64,000 nt of DNA from CBDCPI01 sp965220245 (GCA_965220245.1 CBDCPI010000008.1:740489-804488); one strand, 5' to 3'. Counted from the stretch's first letter, positions 7,831 through 16,449 are shown. Program-made: numbers and translations. Notes: generated by a model from the sequence alone, not told the origin.

Positions 7831-9406
7831 TTCCCACGGGTACTTCAATCAACGTCGGGCCGGGATGGTCCAAGGCCCGCCGCAAAGAGGTCTCCAGTTC
7901 CTGGGCATCTAGGGCCCTCATACCCTTGACCCCGTAGGCCTCGGCCAACTTCATGAAATCCGGGTTGTGCAATTCGGCCCCGATGGTGCGTCCTTCGAAG
8001 CGATTTACTTGGTCCCGCAAGACATTGCCGTAAGCATTGTCGTTGAAGACGACCACCACTGCGTTGATGCCATGCTGTACCGCGGTGGCAAGCTCTTGGG
8101 AGTTGAACAAGAACCCCCCGTCGCCGGAGAGGGCAACTACCGCTTTGCCGGGTTGCGCCACCTTGGCTCCGAGAGCCGTGGGATAAGCAAAGCCCAGGTT
8201 GCCGGAGTAGGACGACGTCAGGAAAGTCCGAGGCCCGTATACCGGGTAGTGGGCCCGGCTGTAGTAACCTAGCTGAGTCATTCCCGCGATCAATATCCCG
8301 TCCTCGGGCATCGCCGAGCGGACGGCGGCCAACAATGATTCCTGGGGCTCTACTTTAATTACGCTGCTAGACCGCGTGGCCTTCTGTGCCTCCACTTCGG
8401 ATTGGCGGCTGGGACGTGGCGGCATTCGTTCCGATAAGGCCGTGGCAAGCTGCTCCAGAGTCTTCCGGGCGTCGCCCAAGATTCCATAGGTATTACTGTA
8501 GTTGCGCCCCAGTTCCTCCGGATCAATATCGATTTGGATGACCTGTTGTCCGTCCAGGAAATTCGGCGTCGCCAACCGGGTGCCTACCGCCAAAATGACG
8601 TCGTGCCCGAAGGAGCGGCCAATAGGATCGTTACGCAACCAGAGAGCGCCCAAGGACAAGTAGTCCCGGTCCGAGATAGCCCCCTTGCCTTCCGGTGTCG
8701 AAATGACCGGCGCTTGCAGGTAGTGGGCCACCTGGGATAGGGCCAGCGAAGCACCCGAGGAAACGGCGCCGCCGCCCACCCAAAGCAGGGGATTGGCCGA
8801 TTCGGCCAGCATGTCGGCGGCGGCTTCGATCCTTTGCAGGTCGGCCGCGGCACGCGGGTACTCTTCCGGCTCCGGCAGGTCAACATCGGCAACCTCGGCC
8901 AGGGTTTCCGGCGGGACTTCAATCTCCACCGGGCGGGGACGTCCCGTTTTCAAATGTTGAAAGGCTTGATGGACAGCGTTGGGAATATCCGCCGGGTCCA
9001 TTACCCGTTGCGCCCACTTGGTCACCGGACGGACCACATCCAACTGGTCGTCCACTTCGTGGAGGATGCCCCGGTTGGCGCCGATGAGGTCCCTTTCAAT
9101 CTGCCCCGACACCACCAGAATCGGGGACGAGGCAGCGTAGGCCGTCCCAATTCCCGCCGAAGCGTTTTGTAGTCCCGGTCCCGGCACCATCAGGGCGGTA
9201 CCGATGCCGCCTCCGGCTCGGGAATACCCGTCGGCCATGTAGGCGGTAGCCTGTTCGTGGCGGGTAGTAATGAACCTGATGCCCGGCTCCTGGTACAGAG
9301 CATCCATAGCATGGTAAAGCTGCACCCCGGGAAGGCCGAAAATAACCCGTATCCCTTCCAAGTACAACGACTTCATTAGGGCTTGGCCGCCGGTCATCTT
9401 AGCCAT
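7808..9406 (-). CDS. Thiamine-pyrophosphate enzyme, acetolactate-synthase-like
   Basis: About 532 residues with the three-domain layout of the TPP decarboxylase/acetolactate synthase superfamily. The N-terminal pyrimidine-binding domain has the catalytic Glu in TTRHEQATAYMADGYSR. The central domain has LLWVGGGAVSSG. The C-terminal domain has the TPP motif ALSGDGGFLFNSQELATAV...NDNAYG. Neighbours are not branched-chain biosynthesis genes, so a catabolic role (benzoylformate decarboxylase-like or oxo-acid decarboxylase) is as likely as acetolactate synthesis. ATG at 9406 is preferred because AAGGGG is 5-6 bases upstream; two in-frame ATG codons are close by. Its last residues come from a dispersed repeat. 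Confidence 0.85.
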   Translation of the reverse strand: MAKMTGGQALMKSLYLEGIRVIFGLPGVQLYHAMDALYQEPGIRFITTRHEQATAYMADGYSRAGGGIGTALMVPGPGLQNASAGIGTAYAASSPILVVSGQIERDLIGANRGILHEVDDQLDVVRPVTKWAQRVMDPADIPNAVHQAFQHLKTGRPRPVEIEVPPETLAEVADVDLPEPEEYPRAAADLQRIEAAADMLAESANPLLWVGGGAVSSGASLALSQVAHYLQAPVISTPEGKGAISDRDYLSLGALWLRNDPIGRSFGHDVILAVGTRLATPNFLDGQQVIQIDIDPEELGRNYSNTYGILGDARKTLEQLATALSERMPPRPSRQSEVEAQKATRSSSVIKVEPQESLLAAVRSAMPEDGILIAGMTQLGYYSRAHYPVYGPRTFLTSSYSGNLGFAYPTALGAKVAQPGKAVVALSGDGGFLFNSQELATAVQHGINAVVVVFNDNAYGNVLRDQVNRFEGRTIGAELHNPDFMKLAEAYGVKGMRALDAQELETSLRRALDHPGPTLIEVPVGTMPSPFE

Positions 9407-9517
9407 AACCATCCCCTTGCCTTTATTGGCCTGCCTGAGGCCCATAGAGTATACTAAAGCCCGGCTTGGTAATAATCCAGATACATCGATTCCGGCAGCA
9501 GTGGAAGGAGTGTTCTA

Positions 9518-9961
9518 ATGGCGACTCGCACCGAGGAAGTTAGCGGCGCCCAAGCTAAACCACTCGTCAAAATCACGGAGATGGACCATATTGTTCTGAG
9601 GGTCAAGGACGTAGAGGTAGCCCTGAAATTCTATACGGATACTCTGGGGCTCAAGTCCGAGCGCGTGGAGCAGTGGCGCGCTGGTGAGGTAAGGTTCCCG
9701 TCGGCAAGACTAAACGACGACACCATCATCGACTTTTTTGCTTCCGACCAAGAACCGGTGGGCCGAGAAGGGTCGCGCAACCAAGACCACTTCTGTATGG
9801 TCATAGAACCTACGGATATGGACGACCTGAAGACCCAATTCGAGGCGCTGGGCGTGGACATTCAGTCCGGGCCGGGCAAGCGTTGGGGGTCCCACGGCGA
9901 CGGTATTTCGCTGTACGTTTATGACCCCGATGATAACGTGGTCGAGCTTCGACACTATTAG
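9518..9961 (+). CDS. VOC/glyoxalase-family protein
   Basis: 147-residue VOC protein: EMDHIVLRVKDVEVALKFY opens the first module (His is the usual metal ligand), NQDHFCMVIEP the second, and YVYDPDDNVVELRHY ends the fold with the conserved Glu. The pattern is that of glyoxalase I/fosfomycin-resistance-type enzymes. An AGGAG site precedes the ATG. It is divergent from the TPP enzyme with about 110 bp between, so they may share a promoter region. It is followed by a strong hairpin. Confidence 0.85.
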   Translation: MATRTEEVSGAQAKPLVKITEMDHIVLRVKDVEVALKFYTDTLGLKSERVEQWRAGEVRFPSARLNDDTIIDFFASDQEPVGREGSRNQDHFCMVIEPTDMDDLKTQFEALGVDIQSGPGKRWGSHGDGISLYVYDPDDNVVELRHY

Positions 9962-9972
9962 GTGTTACCGTT

Positions 9973-10013
9973 AATACCAGAGGCCCCCGGAGATTCCGGG
10001 GGCCTCTGGTATT
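9973..10013. terminator. Strong hairpin, probable terminator
   Basis: Perfect 19-bp stem (left arm aataccagaggcccccgga, right arm 9995-10013) with a 3-base GAT loop, 11 bp after the VOC stop. No clear T-tract follows on either strand, so it may act as a bidirectional or factor-assisted terminator between convergent transcripts. Confidence 0.7.
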
Positions 10014-10157
10014 GGTTCTCTGGGCCAGGACTGGGATTGCGGCGCCTCCCTCTAAAGCGGGTGTGTGCAAAATTCCCTCTCTCAGCGATAGAGGGCTAGG
10101 GTGAAGGGCATACCCCAACGATTCAGGCATGGCAAACTTAGCTTATGGGAAGCATTT

Positions 10158-10207
10158 CCCCTCATCCTAACCTTCTCCCCAAGGGAGAAGGGACTTCTAA
10201 CACACTC
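10158..10207. repeat. Dispersed repeat, family A
   Basis: Copy of the tcatcctaaccttctcccca/gggagaagggactt element also found at 7745-7830 and 33418-33475. It ends just before the stop codon of the LLM oxidoreductase. Confidence 0.65.
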
Positions 10208-10213
10208 TCTAAG

Positions 10214-11140
10214 CTACCGGTGGAAATGGGGCAAGACCTCGCTGCCTAGAAGGTCCAGTTGCTCCATGGTCTCTTCGGCCGGGCACAAGGGCCGCACGAC
10301 GAACTTGGATGCGCCGGCCTTGACGTAACTCTGGATCTTCTCGGCAATCTGTTCCGCCGGGCCCAAGGCGCTGTACTCAGTGAAGTAGGCGTCCGGGCGG
10401 TGCCTAGTGACGAAGTTGTAAGCCTTGGGTATGGTGTCCTCCACGTTGGGGGCGATGTAGTAGCCCAGCAGCACCCCGATGTGGTCCTCTTCAATCTCCC
10501 GGTTGTACTCCTCCGCAGTGCTGAAGATAATCTCGCATCCCTCCCGAACTTCCTGGGTGGTCACGCTGGAAACCAGCCAGCCGTCACCCACCCGGCCCAC
10601 GCGCCGCGAGGCCGCAGGGCTGCGCCCGCCGATCCATACGGGCGGTGAAGGCTTGAAGAAGGGCTTGGGAGTAACGCTGACGTTGTGACAGGAAAAAAAC
10701 TCACCCTCATGGGTAATGTCATCGCCCTCCCACAGGCGGCGCATCAAACTGATTCCTTCCTCGGTGCGGGCGCCCCGTCGCTCCTTGCTAACGCCGCAGG
10801 CCTCGTATTCCTCGGGCTCCTCTTGCCCTAGACCCACGGCGGGAAGAAACCGGCCTTGGGAAAGAAAGTCCAAGGTCGCAATCTGCTTGGCCAACACGAC
10901 CGGGTTACGCAGCGGCATCGCTAGCACGCTGGTGCCGAATTTCATCCGCGGGGAGTAGGCGGCAACCATGGACAGGGCAACGATTGGCTCCAAGCTAAAC
11001 CGGTCACTCACTATCCGGTCGCTGAGCCAGATGGAATCGTACCCGTGTTTGTCGCCTACCGACACCAATTGACGAAGGCAATCGGGGTCTTCGCCCCCTT
11101 GACCGAAGGCTCCAGGCATGTAACCGATGGCGACGCTCAT
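10214..11140 (-). CDS. LLM-class flavin/F420-dependent oxidoreductase
   Basis: 308-residue luciferase-like monooxygenase-superfamily protein. Typical segments: YDSIWLSDRIVSDRFSLEP, FGTSVLAMPLRNPVVLAKQ, GRFLPAVGLGQEEPEEYEA and PPVWIGGRSPAASRRVGRVG. Such TIM-barrel enzymes use FMN or F420 to oxidise or reduce diverse substrates. The context (VOC proteins, epimerase) does not define a pathway. Start ATG at 11140. Cofactor and substrate remain open. Confidence 0.85.
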   Translation of the reverse strand: MSVAIGYMPGAFGQGGEDPDCLRQLVSVGDKHGYDSIWLSDRIVSDRFSLEPIVALSMVAAYSPRMKFGTSVLAMPLRNPVVLAKQIATLDFLSQGRFLPAVGLGQEEPEEYEACGVSKERRGARTEEGISLMRRLWEGDDITHEGEFFSCHNVSVTPKPFFKPSPPVWIGGRSPAASRRVGRVGDGWLVSSVTTQEVREGCEIIFSTAEEYNREIEEDHIGVLLGYYIAPNVEDTIPKAYNFVTRHRPDAYFTEYSALGPAEQIAEKIQSYVKAGASKFVVRPLCPAEETMEQLDLLGSEVLPHFHR

Positions 11141-11177
11141 CTTATTCCTCTCATTAGAATGGATCTTTTAACCCGCA

Positions 11178-11219
11178 GGCGCTATCCCTCTGGCGCTATC
11201 CCTCTGGCGCTATCCCTCT
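11178..11219. repeat. Three tandem 14-bp repeats
   Basis: ggcgctatccctct occurs three times head to tail. The last copy runs into the 3' end of the epimerase gene and supplies its stop codon (cta, 11210-11212) and last residues, so repeat-number change can move the stop. A copy-number-variable minisatellite is likely. Confidence 0.85.
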
Positions 11220-12151
11220 ATGGGAGCCAGGCCCGCTTCCCGGCGGGCGTCGTTAATGTGCTCCAGCACCCTGACCCGCAACGGGGCCAACTCGTAGCCA
11301 ATATCGGATAACATCCGGCTGTTGTCCACCAGGTAGATGTGGGGGACCGCTTGGTCTCCCGTGGTGATTTGGGCGTCGGGAATAAAGCTGCGCACCGCGT
11401 CCGCCATATCCCGGATGGTAGCCAAATGGCCACCGCTAATGTAAATCCGGTGGTTCAGACTCTCATTAAGGGCCGCCCGGATGAATATCTCGGCGGCGTC
11501 CTCAGCATGGATCATTGGGGACGGCTCATCTTGGTGAAAGGGCATACTTATGGGTTGGCCCACGGCGGGCAAGGACACCATCAGGCCTCCGATCATACCG
11601 GTCATGCCGGTTACCCGTCCGTGGCCAAACACGGTGCAAATGCGAATGCCCCGTATATCCAAGCCGTACCGGTCGATGTACTTCCCGGCGGCAAAGTCGT
11701 TGGCCGCCTTGGTCATCCCGTAAACGTTGACCGGGCTGGTAATGTCGTCTTCGTTTACCGCTCGTTCGCCAAAGGTGTCTTGTACCCCGTATGCCGCGAT
11801 GGAACTGGCGTAGACCACCCGTTGCACCCTGGTCCACCGGGCCGCTTCGAAGACGTTGTTGGTACCTTGAATATTGACCTGCATCCCGAAGTGAGGCCGT
11901 TCTTCGGTGTCTGGAGGCAGCAACGCCGCCATGTGGACGATCTTGTGGACTTGGTGCAGGTTGATGGCTTCCAGTAAGTGGGGCAGTTGGGTAATATCGC
12001 CGCGGTAGACCCGGATGCGGTCCAGGTAAGGCTCGAGGTTTCCCCGTGGGGGCGCCATGTCGAAGCAGACCACATCCTCGTTCCGCTCCACCAGCTTGCG
12101 AACGATGCGGTTGCCAATAAATCCGGCGCCACCGGTGACCAACACCGCCAT
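11210..12151 (-). CDS. NAD-dependent epimerase/dehydratase (extended SDR)
   Basis: 313 residues. N-terminal NAD(P)-binding motif TGGAGFIGNRIV; VVYASSIAAYG supplies the catalytic Ser region; YGMTKAAND is the Y-x-x-x-K active site. The acidic residue in CFDMAPPRG at the end of beta-2 favours NAD. Related proteins act on nucleotide sugars or on hydroxylated catabolic intermediates. The stop codon lies in a 14-bp tandem repeat. Confidence 0.85.
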   Translation of the reverse strand: MAVLVTGGAGFIGNRIVRKLVERNEDVVCFDMAPPRGNLEPYLDRIRVYRGDITQLPHLLEAINLHQVHKIVHMAALLPPDTEERPHFGMQVNIQGTNNVFEAARWTRVQRVVYASSIAAYGVQDTFGERAVNEDDITSPVNVYGMTKAANDFAAGKYIDRYGLDIRGIRICTVFGHGRVTGMTGMIGGLMVSLPAVGQPISMPFHQDEPSPMIHAEDAAEIFIRAALNESLNHRIYISGGHLATIRDMADAVRSFIPDAQITTGDQAVPHIYLVDNSRMLSDIGYELAPLRVRVLEHINDARREAGLAPIEG

Positions 12152-12281
12152 GAGAAGAAGCCTCCAAGGGACCCGGTCAGGTTAGTTCAAGAAGGTGGGA
12201 GAGCCAATTATATCGCCTCAACGCCCGCACATCATACAAACACTCAAATTAGAGCGCAATCCCCAGCCACGACCCTTAAAT

Positions 12282-13043
12282 CTACAGGGGCCGTTTGGCC
12301 GGGATGCCGGGCCGGCGAGGGTATTTGTCCGGCGTCGGGCCTACCTTCTCCACCGCCACCACCACTCGATGGTCGGTCAGCCCCCCAACCTGGGCGGGGA
12401 CGATTGCGGACAGCCGCCCCCCCAAGGTCTCCAGCGAGCGCGCCGCATCGGCCATTTCCTGCCCGATGTCGGCGTGTTTGTGGGTTATCACCCAGCCGCC
12501 TACCCGGCAAAAGGGCAGAGTGTACTCCCAGAGCACCCGCATCCGGGCAACGCCCCGGCTTAACACGACGTCGAAGCCCTCGCGTAGCTCCGGTTGGTGC
12601 GCGAGGGTCTCGGCTCTTCCGGTCAATACTTCTACCCCGGAAAGTCCCCCGGAAAGTCCCCCGGAAAGTCCCCCGGAAAGTCCCCCGGAAAGTCCCAACG
12701 TCTCCACCAAATGGTCCAGGAAAAGGGCTTTCTTAGCCGACGACTCGACCAGAGACAGCCAGGTATCAGGGAACACTAGCTTCAGGGGGGCCCCAGGAAA
12801 ACCGGCGCCGGCGCCCACGTCGATCATACGGCTGCCGGACCGGGGAGGCGCCGGCAAAGCCAGGAGCACGGTCAACGAGTCCAGAAAATGCTTTACTTGC
12901 ACCTCTTGGCAACCCGTAATGGCAGTCAGGTTTACCCGCTGGTTCCAACGGGCCAATTCCTGGTAGTACAAGTTAAACCGGTCGAGCTGCTCCGGGGTCA
13001 ACTCCAACCCCAACTCTTCAGCGCCCCGAGCCAATGTTGCCAT
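12282..13043 (-). CDS. rsmG: 16S rRNA (guanine-527-N7)-methyltransferase RsmG
   Basis: About 253 residues; methylates the ribosomal 530-loop G527. Family landmarks: ARWNQRVNLTAI near residue 40, KHFLDSLTVLL, the SAM motif MIDVGAGAGFPGAPLKLVFP, and VVLSRGVARM. The start at 13043 (MATLARGAEELGLEL) matches the usual RsmG N-terminus; the open frame extends to 13130. Odd feature: five successive LSGG units between VETLG and VEVLTGRAE, where one would be normal, encoded by a 12-bp tandem repeat. They fall in a loop between a helix and strand of the Rossmann fold and are probably tolerated as a flexible insertion. Confidence 0.93.
   Translation of the reverse strand: MATLARGAEELGLELTPEQLDRFNLYYQELARWNQRVNLTAITGCQEVQVKHFLDSLTVLLALPAPPRSGSRMIDVGAGAGFPGAPLKLVFPDTWLSLVESSAKKALFLDHLVETLGLSGGLSGGLSGGLSGGLSGVEVLTGRAETLAHQPELREGFDVVLSRGVARMRVLWEYTLPFCRVGGWVITHKHADIGQEMADAARSLETLGGRLSAIVPAQVGGLTDHRVVVAVEKVGPTPDKYPRRPGIPAKRPL
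12639..12696. repeat. 12-bp tandem repeat inside rsmG
   Basis: Unit ggaaagtccccc, four complete copies and a ten-base fifth. Each adds Leu-Ser-Gly-Gly to RsmG. Being 12 bp, length changes keep the frame. Confidence 0.9.
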
Positions 13044-13292
13044 CGGATGACCCATCACCGGGTGATTATAACCAATCGCAAGACACCCGTTGAATTGACA
13101 GTCGTCGAAGCCCCGCTTTAGAATTAGCACCGCACCGCTCGTGTAGGACGCTGGTTACCTATTGAGTTGAGTCGTACCAAGACTTACTTGGCGCCGGGAC
13201 TCCATTGCTAGCGGTGGCGCCATAGGTCCAGACAGACCCCGATTGTCCAGGGTCCGAACTTCCACGCCGGTAAGGGCTTCAAGGAGGAAAGG

Positions 13293-13529
13293 ATGGCAAC
13301 AAGAGCGTATCTACTGGTGGAAACTGCCGTCGGTAAGACCCGGGATGTGGCCAGCACGCTGCAAGGTCTGGAAGGAATCGATTCCGTAGACGTAGTCACG
13401 GGCCCTTACGACATTATCGCCAGCATTAGCGCCACCGACATGACGGTAGTAGGCAACCTCGTAACCGGGCACATCCATACCGTGCCCGGGGTAGTGAGGA
13501 CCGTAACCTGTGTCGCCGTTGGGTCCTAG
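13293..13529 (+). CDS. Stand-alone Lrp/AsnC ligand-binding (RAM) domain protein
   Basis: 78 residues comprising only the alpha-beta RAM domain of Lrp/AsnC regulators (TRAYLLVETAVGKTRDVAS, then VVTGPYDIIASISATDM, then VVRTVTCVAV), with no HTH. Such single-domain proteins form ring oligomers that bind amino acids and may modulate full-length Lrp-family regulators. AAGGAGG precedes the ATG. The acyl-CoA dehydrogenase gene follows after 86 bp on the same strand. Confidence 0.85.
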   Translation: MATRAYLLVETAVGKTRDVASTLQGLEGIDSVDVVTGPYDIIASISATDMTVVGNLVTGHIHTVPGVVRTVTCVAVGS

Positions 13530-13615
13530 TGGACCCGGTCCGCGATGCCTTGGCTGAATACTGTTTTGCCCGATAGCCCTTGGGATTTCCCCAATAGCCT
13601 CTGAGGAGAACCGCC

Positions 13616-14791
13616 GTGGAGTTCAAGTTCAGCCCTGAAGATGAAAATTTCCGGCAAGACTTGCGAGGTTTCGTTGACACGGAGCTGCCGTCCGACTGGG
13701 AAGGCGGCGGTCGCTGGCCCGAAGAGAGCAATTGGGACCTGACCCGTGAGATGCGGAAGAAGTTGGCTGCCCGGGGTTGGCTTACGATGCACTGGCCCGA
13801 GGAATACGGTGGGCAAAACTCTTCCCCGGTACGCTCGGCTATCTTCAACGAGGAAATGGCCTACATGCGCGCCCCGGGGCGCGACATCTTCGGCGTTCGG
13901 ATGCTAGGGCCCACCTTGATGATTCACGGCTCCGAGGAGCTAAAGCAGGAGCACCTGCCCCCGGTGGCCCGCGGAGAAGTGCAATGGTGCCAGGGTTACA
14001 GCGAGCCCGAGTCGGGATCGGACCTGGCGTCGCTAAGCACCCGGGCCGTAAAGGACGGCGACGACTTCATCATCAACGGCACCAAGATTTGGACTACCCT
14101 GGCGCACCGGGCCGACTGGATCATGTTGCTGACCCGCACCGACCCCGATGCGCCGAAGCACCGGGGAATCAGCTTTATGTTAGTAGACATGAAGAGCCCC
14201 GGCATTGAGGTCCGTCCGATCATCAACATGGCCAACGGTCACGAGTTCAACCAGATTACCTTCGATAATGTCCGGGTACCGCGCCGAAACGTGGTGGGTG
14301 AAGAGGACCGCGGCTGGTACGTGGCGGTCACTCTCCTGGACTTCGAGCGCTCCGGTATCGACTACTCGGCCATGGCCCGCCGGTTGTTGGACGAGACCCG
14401 GGAATACGCTGTCGAGACCAACCGCAACGGCGCGCCCTTAATGGAGACCCCTTGGGTACGTAACCTGCTGGCCGACCGGTACATCGAGTGCGAGGTCGCC
14501 CGTCTCATGGCCTACAACGTGGCTTATATGCAGGGCGAGGGGTTGGTCCCCAACAAGGAAGCCTCCATGAGCAAAGTCTTCGGCAGCGAAACCCTGCAAC
14601 GCGTCACCTCGGCGGGGCTGGACATCCTGGGCATGTACGGGGTACTGGGCCGGGACGAGAAGTGGGCGCCCCTAAAGGGCCGAGTCCAAGAGAACTGGAT
14701 GGTCAGCTTCTCCCACAAAATTGCTGCCGGCACCTCGGAGGTCCAGCGGAACATCATCGCCGGCCGGGGTCTGAGCCTACCTAGAGGCTGA
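13616..14791 (+). CDS. Acyl-CoA dehydrogenase
   Basis: 391-residue FAD-dependent acyl-CoA dehydrogenase of normal length. The helical N-terminal domain has LTMHWPEEYGG. The FAD/substrate beta-domain has QGYSEPESGSDLASL and IINGTKIWTTLAHRADW. The C-terminal domain ends KIAAGTSEVQRNIIAGRGL. It oxidises an acyl-CoA at C2-C3 and passes electrons to ETF. GTG start with GAGGAG upstream. Its last 15 bp overlap the 3' end of the convergent HTH gene. Chain-length preference is unknown. Confidence 0.92.
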   Translation: MEFKFSPEDENFRQDLRGFVDTELPSDWEGGGRWPEESNWDLTREMRKKLAARGWLTMHWPEEYGGQNSSPVRSAIFNEEMAYMRAPGRDIFGVRMLGPTLMIHGSEELKQEHLPPVARGEVQWCQGYSEPESGSDLASLSTRAVKDGDDFIINGTKIWTTLAHRADWIMLLTRTDPDAPKHRGISFMLVDMKSPGIEVRPIINMANGHEFNQITFDNVRVPRRNVVGEEDRGWYVAVTLLDFERSGIDYSAMARRLLDETREYAVETNRNGAPLMETPWVRNLLADRYIECEVARLMAYNVAYMQGEGLVPNKEASMSKVFGSETLQRVTSAGLDILGMYGVLGRDEKWAPLKGRVQENWMVSFSHKIAAGTSEVQRNIIAGRGLSLPRG

Positions 14792-15133
14792 TGGGATAGG
14801 TTCCTGGACCGCCGCCAAGGCCTCCAGCACCGCGGCGTCCAGCTCGTTGATTGCTTCCCGGCATCGTTGCATGATGCGGAATACCGTGCGTACCGTTACT
14901 GAGAAGCGGTCCGCCGCCTCTTCAACGGAAAGACCCTCTGCCCTTATCGCCGACCACATCTTCAGGTCGCGGGCAATGCGCCGGTGCTTCTGAAACCATA
15001 CTGGGTCGTCGTACTTGCATTGGGGCAACGGGCAACTCAAACATGCTGGTGATATTTCACAGCCCGTGTCTTCGTAGTGGTAGTATTCCGGGACAGAATC
15101 AACCGTGCGGGTTGCCGTCGGCGCCATAACCAT
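14777..15133 (-). CDS. Cysteine-motif HTH protein, putative regulator
   Basis: 118 residues, family not recognised. The N-terminal half has four clustered cysteines (CEISPACLSCPLPQCKYDDP), arranged as a possible metal or Fe-S site. The C-terminal half looks like a sigma-like/recombinase HTH (GLSVEEAADRFSVTVRTVFR). Together this suggests a small metal- or redox-responsive DNA-binding protein, though a structural zinc site is equally possible. It converges on the acyl-CoA dehydrogenase with a 15-bp overlap. A palindromic-looking promoter was not found. Confidence 0.5.
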   Translation of the reverse strand: MVMAPTATRTVDSVPEYYHYEDTGCEISPACLSCPLPQCKYDDPVWFQKHRRIARDLKMWSAIRAEGLSVEEAADRFSVTVRTVFRIMQRCREAINELDAAVLEALAAVQEPIPSASR

Positions 15134-15238
15134 AACTGAACTCCAAAACGTCTGTTCTAATCTTGGAGCCCATTATAGAACGGGTGTTCTTGAGACGTCA
15201 ATACCCTCTCGCGCCGACTTCAGGGCATTTTAGTTGTT

Positions 15239-15327
15239 CGTCTGAACTGTGATTTCTCTGATTCCAGGATTTACAGGATTAGGAAATCCTGCGAACCCCT
15301 TAATCCGATGAATCCCGGTCCAGACAA
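15239..15327. repeat. Dispersed inverted-repeat element, family B
   Basis: Begins TCTGAACTGTGATTTCTCTG-like and ends GGTCCAGACAA. It is nearly the same over its length as 58789-58877 and is a diverged relative of 3726-3801. Confidence 0.7.
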
Positions 15328-15343
15328 TGCGCCGAAAACTAAA

Positions 15344-15369
15344 AGACCCTGACGGCGCCGTCAGGGTCT
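15344..15369 (-). terminator. Palindromic intrinsic terminator
   Basis: Perfect inverted repeat AGACCCTGACGGC/GCCGTCAGGGTCT without loop. Read on the minus strand it is followed by TTTTAGTTTT, the expected T-tail, so it most likely ends the nitroreductase transcript coming from 15637. Confidence 0.6.
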
Positions 15370-15636
15370 ACTGATACGTGAATAAGTTTCTAAACTATCC
15401 CCTCCCCCGTCGTTCCGGCGAAGGCCGGAATCCAGGACCGTTCTCCGCCAGCTACACCTGTCCTGAGCTTGTCGAAGGGTTCTTTGTCCTCAGAATTTCT
15501 GGATTCCGGCTTAAGGCCGGCCCTTCGACAAGCTCAGGAGACGAGGACTGGTTTAGGTAATTGTTCACGCATCAGTAGTTTTTGGACTAATGCCTCCACT
15601 CCCGCTCATCTTGAGCGTGTCGAAGAGCCGTCCACA

Positions 15637-16449
15637 TTAAAGAGGGTCCCCTTTTAGGATGCGGAAAACCCTGGTGCCGCACCGCTTACAGGACCCATCG
15701 GCGGCCGGGCGGCCGTTCTTCAGGGTGACCGGCTTGGGGTTATCCATCTCCCCCGTATTCCGGCACTTGAAGCAATAAGCAACTATGTCTTGCATTCCCA
15801 ACGGTAGAGTAGCTTTATCCGGTTCTGGGAGTAGCCTCTCCGGACGGAAGGTGATGGCCGGGGACATCTGGTCTAGCCCAAACCAGCGTACAAAGCGAGA
15901 CACCGGAGTCCGGCGCGCCCGCGGCGACTCGTCCGGGTATCCGATCAAGAGCATCGTGGTCAAGACCCACTCATCTTCCGCCCCCAGCACCTCGCCCAGT
16001 TTTTTGTGTTTAGTGGCGCCTCCGGTCTCCCAAGTAACGGCCAAGCCCTCCGTCGCCCCAGCCAAGGAGATGTTTTGGGCCGCGCAGCAGACCGCGGCAT
16101 AATTCTCCTGGGTTGTCTCCTCGTCGGGTCCGGGCACACAGTACACGTAGATCACGTAAGGGGGGTGCAGCACCTTGTTCCGCCCGGCCGCCACCGCGCG
16201 GCGATCGCCAGTCCGGTCCCGTATGAACTCACCGGCCAGTTCGGCGGCCCTCTGCCGTACCGGGCTTCCCTTCTCCAAGACAATGAAGCGCCAAGGCTCC
16301 GTCATGCGGTGGTTGGGCGCCCACACTGCGGCGTCCAACATCCTCTCGATGGCCGACCGGGTCACCGGCTTATCCTTGAACTTCCAGGCCATGCGACGTC
16401 CGTAGATAGCGTGATATAGGCTCAGGCTTTGCGTGCGGCCATCCACCAT
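15637..16449 (-). CDS. Nitroreductase-family protein with C-terminal DUF5679 zinc ribbon
   Basis: 270 residues. Residues 1-215 form an FMN-dependent nitroreductase domain (YGRRMAWKFKDKPVTRSAIE; WAPNHRMTEPWRFIVLEKG; AAVCCAAQNISLAGATEGL; TMLLIGYPDE). Residues about 225-265 are a DUF5679-like ribbon: AYCFKCRNTGEMDNPKPVTL, then DGSCKRCGTRVFRI, with two Cys pairs for zinc. DUF5679 usually occurs as a separate small protein, so the fusion is unusual. Probable NAD(P)H-dependent reductase of unknown substrate; the ribbon might bind a partner or nucleic acid (inference). Confidence 0.8.
   Translation of the reverse strand: MVDGRTQSLSLYHAIYGRRMAWKFKDKPVTRSAIERMLDAAVWAPNHRMTEPWRFIVLEKGSPVRQRAAELAGEFIRDRTGDRRAVAAGRNKVLHPPYVIYVYCVPGPDEETTQENYAAVCCAAQNISLAGATEGLAVTWETGGATKHKKLGEVLGAEDEWVLTTMLLIGYPDESPRARRTPVSRFVRWFGLDQMSPAITFRPERLLPEPDKATLPLGMQDIVAYCFKCRNTGEMDNPKPVTLKNGRPAADGSCKRCGTRVFRILKGDPL

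Larger units (their letters stand above)
15134..15636. other. Repeat-dense intergenic region
   Basis: About 500 bp with no supported gene. In order it holds a family-B element (15239-15327), a perfect palindrome with a T-rich tail on the minus strand (15344-15369), and family-C/D repeats (cgttccggcgaaggccggaa at about 15411; gagcttgtcgaagg at about 15468; its inverse ccttcgacaagctcagg at about 15521; a degenerate copy at about 15612). Confidence 0.6.

Noticed and set aside
12639..12696. Short regular repeats considered as a CRISPR array
   Set aside because: Units are contiguous without spacers and lie in a coding region; no cas gene is present anywhere in the window.
12594..12779. Lys-Ser-Pro-Gly repeat proteins on the plus strand opposite rsmG
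   Set aside because: They are the antisense reading of the 12-bp repeat inside rsmG, with no ribosome-binding site or domain.
15344..15369. Perfect palindrome considered as a regulator binding site
   Set aside because: It lies downstream of genes and has a T-rich tail on the minus strand, which fits a terminator better.
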